A model generated the notes under the pieces. It was not told the DNA's origin and made no database searches. It saw only the letters and a list, made by a program, of their open reading frames with translations. A program made the position numbers and the translations under genes. DNA of 12,824 nt from Clostridiales bacterium (GTDB lineage Bacteria > Bacillota > Clostridia > TANB77 > CAG-508), in the NCBI GenBank assembly GCA_003507395.1, contig DNVW01000012.1:159314-172137 (forward strand), given 5' to 3'. Of this stretch, positions 1-6,002 are shown piece by piece (position 1 is the stretch's first letter; every line of letters starts with the position of its first letter).

Positions 1-1725
1 GCCGTAGTCCACGTAACCACCCACGAGGGCAATTCTGTTGCCTTCGGAACATAAATAGTAATCACATGTACCCGTTTCAGAGCTTCCTCCAGCTTCTGTT
101 GGAAGTGCTATTTGAGTATTATCTTCATCATATCCAAGTCTATTTGGATACACACCAGAAGTTTGTAAGTTTGTATATCCTATTTGCTTGTAAGGTGATA
201 CAAATTTGTCTGAAACATATTGCGTTGGATCATCACATACATAAGCAACATAGTCTTTAATATTGATTCCATCAACAAATTGCCATACATTGCCAAATAT
301 ATCCTCAATTCCTCTATATATTACTGAGGTTTTACTATTTGATAGACAGCCGGACTTCATTCCTAATGTGTCACACTTTCCGCTTCTTTGTGCAGATGAC
401 CAAATAACATTAGTAGTTGCTATATTAACTGGATCTCCATCAAATTTTATAGCTTTACCTGTTACAGTACCATTTGTGAAATCTGCAATTTCTGTTATTG
501 TTCTTTCTGATGCTACAGAAAAATTGCCATAACCAGTTCCAATTGATATAATCTGTCCTACGACAAATGAATTTCCTGCACTTGTATTTACAATAAATCT
601 ATTTGTACTTGTTTCTGCAATTAACGCAACATCATTATTGTTTATTCTCATTCCGGTATATCCATTTCCAAGTTTTAATTGAGAATTATAATGTGCATAT
701 TCAACTAAATACAACATTTGTAAAATAAAATATCTTGTATCTAATATGCCAAAACCAGTACCAACTCCTGTAGCTAATGTTCTAAAAGCAGAAATAGTTT
801 TATTATATGCGGGTATTTGTCCACTAATACTATGTGCCTTTCCATTAGCATCTACACTTATATCATATCTTCCTATTGAGAACTCTTTACTATGCTTATA
901 TCCTGCTCTATTATAATCAGCAATATAAATATATTCGTAATCTTCTTTAATCTCTCTCTTGTACCAGAATTCCGGTATCCTTGTTAATACTTCTCCATTT
1001 GTTCCATCAAATTTAAATCCAGGTTCTCCTATATATGCTTTTACTTTTTTATTTGTAGTATCATAATTGTATGTTTTAATGTCTGACCATGGATATATAT
1101 TATCAAAATCATTTTGTACTGCAGATCCATCTTTTGTAGCATTTGCTACAAGTCCTATATTATCACAAATTCTTTCCCATACTGGACTTGTATTATCTTT
1201 GATTTTTCTTCTTATACCATAGTTTTTTCCTACAAACTCTCTTGCTTTTTCTATTGCTTCTTTTAATTCATTTTCTGTAACATATATTTGATTAGGATCA
1301 AGTGTTATATTTATATTTTCCGTATTATCTACTAATACAGTTATATCAATATTTTTTTCTATCAATTCTGTTACAGAATTGTTTATGTATTCTGCATTAG
1401 CTCCTGCATTTGCATAAGCATATAATACTTTAGCCTTAGTGTCTGGATCTATTGCAAAAAGTCCAATTTCTCTAAAATAAAACGCACTATTTGCATCAAT
1501 ATTTCTAAAAGAAAATGATATTTGAGCTTGTGTGTCTTTTAATATTTTTATATTATTTAATGAACATTCTAGAACTTTTGTTGTTAATGCCTTTTTATCT
1601 CTTGCATTTCCTGTTAATGTTCCACTACCAATTTCTGCATGGTCAAATTCTACTTTTTTACCCTGCAGGGTTTTTGCAGCTAACAAAGAGCCATCCTTTG
1701 TTATATATACTTTTTCAAACCCCAT
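1..1725 (-). CDS. Tail fibre with N-terminal tail-collar domain and C-terminal C-type-lectin/FGE-like receptor-binding domain; partial at left edge
   Basis: The frame is open for 575 codons to the window edge, so the C-terminus is missing. The start is ATG at 1725; it overlaps the preceding stop as TAATG and has GGAG about 11 nt upstream. Residues 1 to about 150 resemble the tail-collar fibre domain that attaches a fibre to the baseplate (MGFEKVYITKDGS start, YFREIGLFA near residue 80). Residues about 170-575 resemble the formylglycine-generating-enzyme/C-type-lectin fold used by phage receptor-binding proteins: IPEFWYKRE near 254, a conserved block at 311-349 containing LQMLYLVEYAHYNSQ, and the hallmark RGIEDIFGNVWQFVDG at 471-486. 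The visible end, GNRIALVGGYVDYG (562-575), looks like the start of the variable region in diversity-generating-retroelement targets. Fold family and fibre role are confident. Active diversification is inference, because no reverse transcriptase lies in the window. It is the last baseplate-distal gene of the operon. Confidence 0.85.
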   Translation of the reverse strand, partial: MGFEKVYITKDGSLLAAKTLQGKKVEFDHAEIGSGTLTGNARDKKALTTKVLECSLNNIKILKDTQAQISFSFRNIDANSAFYFREIGLFAIDPDTKAKVLYAYANAGANAEYINNSVTELIEKNIDITVLVDNTENINITLDPNQIYVTENELKEAIEKAREFVGKNYGIRRKIKDNTSPVWERICDNIGLVANATKDGSAVQNDFDNIYPWSDIKTYNYDTTNKKVKAYIGEPGFKFDGTNGEVLTRIPEFWYKREIKEDYEYIYIADYNRAGYKHSKEFSIGRYDISVDANGKAHSISGQIPAYNKTISAFRTLATGVGTGFGILDTRYFILQMLYLVEYAHYNSQLKLGNGYTGMRINNNDVALIAETSTNRFIVNTSAGNSFVVGQIISIGTGYGNFSVASERTITEIADFTNGTVTGKAIKFDGDPVNIATTNVIWSSAQRSGKCDTLGMKSGCLSNSKTSVIYRGIEDIFGNVWQFVDGINIKDYVAYVCDDPTQYVSDKFVSPYKQIGYTNLQTSGVYPNRLGYDEDNTQIALPTEAGGSSETGTCDYYLCSEGNRIALVGGYVDYG

Positions 1726-2336
1726 TATTTTTCACACTCCTTTATATCTATGTAACTCTGTTGCCTCAAGTTTAATCCAAAATTATTATTCTCGTTTATT
1801 TTAACATTTTCAATTTCTTTCATTTTTTCTGTGTTCAAAACCATATATGTTTGTTGAGATATTATTGCTCCTGAGATACAGTTTATTTTACTTGTTAATC
1901 TATAATCTAGTTCTATATTGGCTGGCATTTGCTTTACCAAATCATTCTTTAACAATTCAGCTGCTTCTGTATAATTTAATGCAATTTCTATGTTCATTTT
2001 ATAGTTATTGAAATCTGTTGTTATTTTATAATTTTCAGCACCAATAGCTTCATTTAATGTTTGTATCAGCCATTTATAAGTATATGCAACTCTATTATTC
2101 ATTTTTAATAAAATTGCCATTCTTCTTGCCTCTAAAGTTTCTGCTGGCCTAGTAATTCCATATATTTTTTCATATCTTCTTAAACCATAATCTTCTGCTG
2201 TTTTTACAATAACTTCTCTCAACATGCTATTTATTTGATTATTCAATTTTTCAATTTGTATGTCTTCAGCTCCAAAAATTTCCTTAAATTCTCTAACTTC
2301 TTTTAGAAATGGTGGCATATATTTGATTAAATTCAT
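1725..2336 (-). CDS. xkdU: Baseplate protein, DUF2313/YmfQ family (XkdU-like)
   Basis: This 203-residue protein belongs to the family that follows baseplate J in PBSX-type phages and in Mu-like phages (Mu gp48 position). It is a baseplate wedge protein linking the J ring to the tail fibre. The N-terminus (NLIKYMPPFLKEVREFKEI) matches the usual opening of the family, and a helical segment with ETLEARRMAILLKMN near residues 67-82 is also typical. The start ATG overlaps the xkdT stop by 4 nt (ATGA), with GGAGAGGTGA just upstream. The stop TAA shares one base with the fibre start, so wedge and fibre are probably translationally coupled. Family assignment is by sequence pattern and position. The precise contacts are not visible from the sequence. 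Confidence 0.85.
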   Translation of the reverse strand: MNLIKYMPPFLKEVREFKEIFGAEDIQIEKLNNQINSMLREVIVKTAEDYGLRRYEKIYGITRPAETLEARRMAILLKMNNRVAYTYKWLIQTLNEAIGAENYKITTDFNNYKMNIEIALNYTEAAELLKNDLVKQMPANIELDYRLTSKINCISGAIISQQTYMVLNTEKMKEIENVKINENNNFGLNLRQQSYIDIKECEK

Positions 2337-3418
2337 TCTACGATCACCTCTCCTAAAATAGGAATTTGATATTTACTTAATAAAACATTACCATTTTGAT
2401 TATTAATAAGTGTTTTAGTAACATCAATTACTCCCTCTGTATTTAATATTAGAGCTTCTATTTGTGCTTTTCTTACAACCGTAGTATCTGTATCTTCCCA
2501 TAGTTTTCTTAATCCTAATAAATATTCACTAATTGATTTCTTTATATTTTCCTTAACTTTATCTTTTGTGGTTGTTGTTTCTATTGTTATTTCCGTTTTT
2601 ACTTCTATGCTTATTTCTGTTACTGTATCTACTGTTACAACATGTCCTATTGGAGCTAACCCAAGTCCTTCTTCAGAAAATCCTGGACATATTTCAGTTT
2701 GTACAGTTTCTATCAATGTGCTTGTTGCTTTGTCAAAATTACTATCCAAAATTGTTAGCTTAACGGTTCCTCCTCCATTCCAAATTGGTGTGACTTTAAC
2801 TGCTCCAACACCATCTATGTCTTTTGTTTTATTTTTATAGTCTATAACATTTCCTCCAAATGATTTTTCTTCAATTTGTTCATAATATCTTTTTCTTAAT
2901 TCTTCATCATTTTCTTCATCTTCTCCAGGAATAAGAAGGTCTGTTAATGTTGCTTTCCCAAGGTTTTGAATATAATCAACAGGAACTAGCAGCCCTGTTA
3001 TGTTATTTCCAGTAAGTCCAGCAGTTTCACATTCTAATTTATAAATTCCTGTACTAATTTTTTCTTTTATCTTCCAATAGCAATCGTTACATGTAAATCT
3101 TGAATTTAATTCAATGTCCATCAGATTTTCGCTTTCATCATAAAAATTTCCTTGTTTGATTGCTTTTGTAGCTTCTTTTCTAGTCAAACCTACTTGATTA
3201 GATAATCGGTCCAAATATTCCTCCACTGCTGTATCTGCAAAAACTAAATCTATATTGTTTTTCAAAACAATATACATTTGAGCCATTTCTGCAGCTGCAG
3301 GTGCTAATGCATCATATATAATGCTTCCTTCTCTTTTATCTAATGTATCGGGTATTTTATCCAACATTCGGTTTAAAATAGTCTCATACTCATAATATTC
3401 ATCTAAATTTTCATTCAT
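2333..3418 (-). CDS. xkdT: Baseplate J family protein (XkdT-like)
   Basis: A 361-residue baseplate J (P2 gpJ / T4 gp6-like) protein, which forms the wedge ring around the hub of contractile tails. The N-terminal part has the usual DKREGSIIYDALAPAAAEM segment at about 27-46 and the YLDRLSNQVGLTRKEAT segment at about 68-84. The core family signature lies at about 165-225: an acidic GEDEENDEELRKRYYE stretch, then SFGGNVIDYKNKTKDIDGV and a GGGTVKLTILD strand. The length is normal for the family. The start ATG overlaps the DUF2634 gene stop by 4 nt, and an AAGGTGGTGA site lies just upstream. It ends in TGA overlapping the next gene. Assignment is confident. Confidence 0.95.
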   Translation of the reverse strand: MNENLDEYYEYETILNRMLDKIPDTLDKREGSIIYDALAPAAAEMAQMYIVLKNNIDLVFADTAVEEYLDRLSNQVGLTRKEATKAIKQGNFYDESENLMDIELNSRFTCNDCYWKIKEKISTGIYKLECETAGLTGNNITGLLVPVDYIQNLGKATLTDLLIPGEDEENDEELRKRYYEQIEEKSFGGNVIDYKNKTKDIDGVGAVKVTPIWNGGGTVKLTILDSNFDKATSTLIETVQTEICPGFSEEGLGLAPIGHVVTVDTVTEISIEVKTEITIETTTTKDKVKENIKKSISEYLLGLRKLWEDTDTTVVRKAQIEALILNTEGVIDVTKTLINNQNGNVLLSKYQIPILGEVIVE

Positions 3419-3816
3419 GTGCTCACCACCTTCTCAATTGTTATTTCTCCTACAGTTGTAATTACATTAAATGTTACTATTAATTTATCTTTTATTATTT
3501 CAAAATTAAAGTTATTTACTTCTTCTATTCTATCATCTTGTAACAGTGCTTCAGTTATTACTCTTTGAAGTTCTGGCACAACATAAGTAGAACTTTCACC
3601 AATTAAATTTTTAAGTTCGATTCCATAATTCCAACTATATATTAGGTGTTCAAATCTTTCTGTATTAAGTATGCAATAAATTGTTTGTTTCATTGCCTCT
3701 ATTCCATCACAAAATCTAGTTATTGTGTTTTTTTCAATATCTAGGCAATATGTTTTGTTGGGTTGTGTTGCAATTTCTAAATTGCTTTGTAATATATTAT
3801 TAGTATTAGGTGTCAT
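3415..3816 (-). CDS. xkdS: DUF2634 / gp25-like baseplate protein (XkdS-like)
   Basis: A 133-residue protein of the DUF2634 family, the PBSX-type equivalent of T4 gp25, a lysozyme-fold-like wedge protein from which the sheath is nucleated. Family marks are YGIELKNLIGES at about 64-75, then PELQRVITEALLQDDRIEEV at 81-100 and the final beta-rich IVTFNVITTVGEITIE segment. It sits between the DUF2577 gene and baseplate J exactly as in PBSX. The start ATG follows the TGA of the DUF2577 gene by 17 nt; AAGGTGG about 10 nt upstream serves as ribosome binding site. The stop overlaps the baseplate J start (ATGA). Confidence 0.88.
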   Translation of the reverse strand: MTPNTNNILQSNLEIATQPNKTYCLDIEKNTITRFCDGIEAMKQTIYCILNTERFEHLIYSWNYGIELKNLIGESSTYVVPELQRVITEALLQDDRIEEVNNFNFEIIKDKLIVTFNVITTVGEITIEKVVST

Positions 3817-3833
3817 TTTAGCTTAACCACCTT

Positions 3834-4319
3834 TCATCTTTTTATTTTGTCTATCACAATATACTCTTGTCCACCACGCTTCTGTATCAATATGACCACA
3901 TCATCTTTTTTTAATGCATTATGAACAGTCATTTTTTTCTTTCCCCTAATGTCATGTGAATGAGATAGGTTAATTGATTTTTCTGCTACTTCAATAGAAC
4001 TTTGTACTGTATTTGTTATCTTTTCATTATCTGGATTTGGAGATATACTAGAATTAACACTTATATCCGCATTTGCCGTATATGAGTGATTTGCATTAAG
4101 TGTTTTATCATCCGTTTTCCAATCTATCGTAACATCTACAGTATAATCAGTAACATTCTTAGTTAATATTAAAAATTCAGATGTTAATTTAAATTTTTAT
4201 TCCACTGTAACCTCTAGTGGACTCGTATTTGTAACAATTCCATATAAAACATTGCAAGGAGCTGATGCTTCTTCAGCTCCCTGCGAAATTCTTTTTAATA
4301 CATCTATTAGACTCGCCAT
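3834..4319 (-). pseudogene. xkdR: DUF2577 (XkdR-like) baseplate protein interrupted by an in-frame TAA at codon 41
   Basis: Reading from ATG at 4319, preceded by TGGAGGATAAT, gives 162 codons ending in TGA at 3836-3834. A single TAA lies at codon 41 (4199-4197). The N-terminal 40 residues (MASLIDVLKRISQGAEEA...) and the region after the stop (KFKLTSEFLILTKNVTDY..., then HSHDIRGKKKMTVHNALKK and the C-terminal GGQEYIVIDKI) both fit DUF2577, a baseplate protein found between the hub and DUF2634 genes in PBSX-type phages. The family usually has Gln where the TAA stands, so one C-to-T change of CAA would explain it. No other stop or frame loss occurs, and the first in-frame ATG after the stop is codon 130. 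As written, the gene makes a 40-residue fragment. It could be a recent nonsense mutation, a sequencing error or, less likely, read-through. Family call confident; state of the gene uncertain. Confidence 0.85.
4254..4284 (-). other. 12-bp RNA hairpin inside the 5' part of the DUF2577 gene
   Basis: In the mRNA, GCAGGGAGCUGA (4284-4273) pairs with UCAGCUCCUUGC (4265-4254) over 12 pairs, one of them G-U, around the 7-nt loop AGAAGCA. It covers codons 12-22 of the DUF2577 frame. The U-run after it is weak, so it is not a standard terminator. The structure is read directly; any role is unknown. Confidence 0.6.
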
Positions 4320-4331
4320 ATTATCCTCCAA

Positions 4332-5294
4332 TTACTGTGATATGAAATCTTGCCCCCTTAATGTCAAATCCATAAAATGTTCTCCATTCTTAAATGTATG
4401 TTTTGCTTTTTCAACCAACATAAAATTTTGAAGTTTTACATCTCCTAAATCTAAATTCACAATTATTAAAGAGCCCCCTCTAACTCTGATATCTCCAATA
4501 ACATTTTTGATTTCTAAGTTTCTAGTCTTCTGATTATATAAATTTAATAAAGTTTTTGCCTTAACTGCTCCATTTGTTTTTTCATCAATAGTATCAAAGT
4601 ATTGTAACACTCCCCACTTGTTCATATTACTTGTATCTTGTGCTATATATACTTCCCTTTTTCCTGTTTTTTCATTGTCATATACTAATTTAACTTTATT
4701 ATATGTATCTGTATCTATAGAACTTTGGTAATCAAAGTTTTGTGCAGTTTCTTCATCTATAATAAGTCCCACTTTCATTCGTTCTAGGTTTTTTAAGCAT
4801 ATTTGTCCAAAATCATCATAAAGAACATACATTTCCTTTTTGTACTGTATTGTTTCATCTAAAGCATTTAAAATAATGTCAAAAAGAGCCTGATTACTTT
4901 CAGATTTTTTTGCGATTTTATAATTTGTATTTTCTAAAGTTCCAACATTTAATTGAAAATCATTTGCGATCATTCTAACTAACTCATCGGCTCTTTTATC
5001 AACATATACATAACTTGATTTGTTTTTTAAATATCTTAATTGATCATATGCTGTTGTCTTTATTATTTTATCCTTTTCTCTTTTCTTAGTAAAAACAAAT
5101 CCATAAAACACTTTATTTCCATTAACTTTAAAGCTTATTGGATTTCCTTCTTCATAATTTATTATGTTATCTTTCAATACTTTAAACTCTAGCTTGCCTG
5201 GAGATGATTTTCTTTCTGTAGTCCAAACAATTTCATCTTGTGTAACGGGTGCATATACAGTATTTCCATTTTGAATTAATAACTCTATCTCCAT
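4332..5294 (-). CDS. xkdQ: Baseplate hub protein, XkdQ/YqbQ family (gp27/late control D-like)
   Basis: A 320-residue XkdQ-like protein, the central hub that links the tail tube to the baseplate and spike. The family is related to P2 gpD and T4 gp27. It opens with MEIELLIQNGNTVYAPVTQD and contains ITWxTERKSSPGKLEFKV-type text near residues 18-35, then a domain with KKREKDKIIKTTAYDQLRYL at about 71-90, all usual for this family. A longer reading frame reaches 5321, but the start at 5294 is preferred because AGGAGGT sits 6 nt upstream and the product then begins as family members do. It follows the LysM gene and precedes DUF2577, as in PBSX. The stop TAA is followed by a fresh ribosome binding site for the next gene. 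Confidence 0.9.
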   Translation of the reverse strand: MEIELLIQNGNTVYAPVTQDEIVWTTERKSSPGKLEFKVLKDNIINYEEGNPISFKVNGNKVFYGFVFTKKREKDKIIKTTAYDQLRYLKNKSSYVYVDKRADELVRMIANDFQLNVGTLENTNYKIAKKSESNQALFDIILNALDETIQYKKEMYVLYDDFGQICLKNLERMKVGLIIDEETAQNFDYQSSIDTDTYNKVKLVYDNEKTGKREVYIAQDTSNMNKWGVLQYFDTIDEKTNGAVKAKTLLNLYNQKTRNLEIKNVIGDIRVRGGSLIIVNLDLGDVKLQNFMLVEKAKHTFKNGEHFMDLTLRGQDFISQ

Positions 5295-5300
5295 ACAAAC

Positions 5301-5306
5301 ACCTCC
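5301..5306 (-). promoter_or_regulatory. Ribosome binding site fixing the hub gene start
   Basis: GGAGGT in the mRNA lies 6 nt before the ATG at 5294. It overlaps the stop of the LysM gene and favours this ATG over the upstream in-frame start at 5321. Confidence 0.75.
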
Positions 5307-5989
5307 TATGCTGGTATCCAAAGTACCTGATTTGGATATATCAAGTTTGGATTTTTTATTTTATCTCTATTGGCTTCATATATTTTTCTATATTTATTTC
5401 CTTTTCCATAAAATTTTTTAGAAATATTCCATAAACAGTCTCCTCTTTTTACAGTATAATTTTGGCCACTTGGAGCCGAATTCTTTTGAGTTGCTGTTAC
5501 CGTTGGTGTAACAGTTCTTTCGACAACAGGTGGCCTATATTGTTTTATAGTTATTTGCATAGTTTTTGTAGAGTACTCTTTATATTGTTTAAGCTTTATT
5601 TCAACTTTTACATCAAATCCTTCCTTTGCTTCTTCAGTAATTTTATAATCCTCTAAAGAAACCTTTATATTCGTATCAAATAAAACCTTTCCATTAGGTA
5701 ATTTTCTTGAAACAATAAATTGAAAAGGAGTATTATTTATTTTCAACTTTTCAAGTATATTTAAATAATATACTGCAGGCTGAAATTCATTTTTATATGT
5801 TGCAAAGGGATAATTTGTGTTTGGAAGTAATGCTTTGAATTCAATTTCTGTCAAACCTGGTTTTTTTAAAACATTTATTTCTTGGTTATTAATTAAATCG
5901 TAAGTCTTATTTTTATTACTTATTTTTAATGATAATTTATCGGGAGCAATAGGTAATAATGTATTTCCTAAATAAAAATAATATGCCAT
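5306..5989 (-). CDS. xkdP: LysM-domain tail/baseplate protein (XkdP-like)
   Basis: A 227-residue XkdP-like protein (T4 gp53 position). Residues 1 to about 150 form the conserved XkdP N-terminal region (MAYYFYLGNTLLPIAPDKLS...). A Pro/Thr-rich linker follows at about 150-175. A complete LysM domain occupies 178-227: YTVKRGDCLWNISKKFYG, then YRKIYEANRD, and NPNLIYPNQVLWIPA at the end. LysM modules bind peptidoglycan; in T4-like baseplates the equivalent clamps wedges together, so the role here may be structural. The start was chosen at 5989 rather than 6025 because GGGAGG lies 5 nt upstream and the product begins like relatives. It follows the tape measure stop by 13 nt and its own stop overlaps the next ribosome binding site. 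Confidence 0.93.
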   Translation of the reverse strand: MAYYFYLGNTLLPIAPDKLSLKISNKNKTYDLINNQEINVLKKPGLTEIEFKALLPNTNYPFATYKNEFQPAVYYLNILEKLKINNTPFQFIVSRKLPNGKVLFDTNIKVSLEDYKITEEAKEGFDVKVEIKLKQYKEYSTKTMQITIKQYRPPVVERTVTPTVTATQKNSAPSGQNYTVKRGDCLWNISKKFYGKGNKYRKIYEANRDKIKNPNLIYPNQVLWIPA

Positions 5990-5994
5990 TTTTT

Positions 5995-6000
5995 CCTCCC
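5995..6000 (-). promoter_or_regulatory. Ribosome binding site fixing the LysM gene start
   Basis: GGGAGG in the mRNA, 5 nt before the ATG at 5989, just after the tape measure TAG. It argues against the in-frame start at 6025, which would lie inside the tape measure gene. Confidence 0.75.
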
Positions 6001-6002
6001 TC

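Noticed and set aside
1515..1804. Two overlapping plus-strand open frames
   Set aside because: Both oppose the fibre and DUF2313 genes and are Leu/Phe-rich shadows without ribosome binding sites.
4254..4284. Intrinsic transcription terminator
   Set aside because: The hairpin is strong, but no proper U-run follows it and it lies inside coding sequence with co-directional genes continuing downstream.
3834..4319. Stop-codon reassignment (TAA read as Gln) as explanation for the interrupted DUF2577 gene
   Set aside because: Many genes here end in TAA with a ribosome binding site and new start immediately after, and TAG and TGA also terminate genes normally. A window-wide reassignment does not fit.
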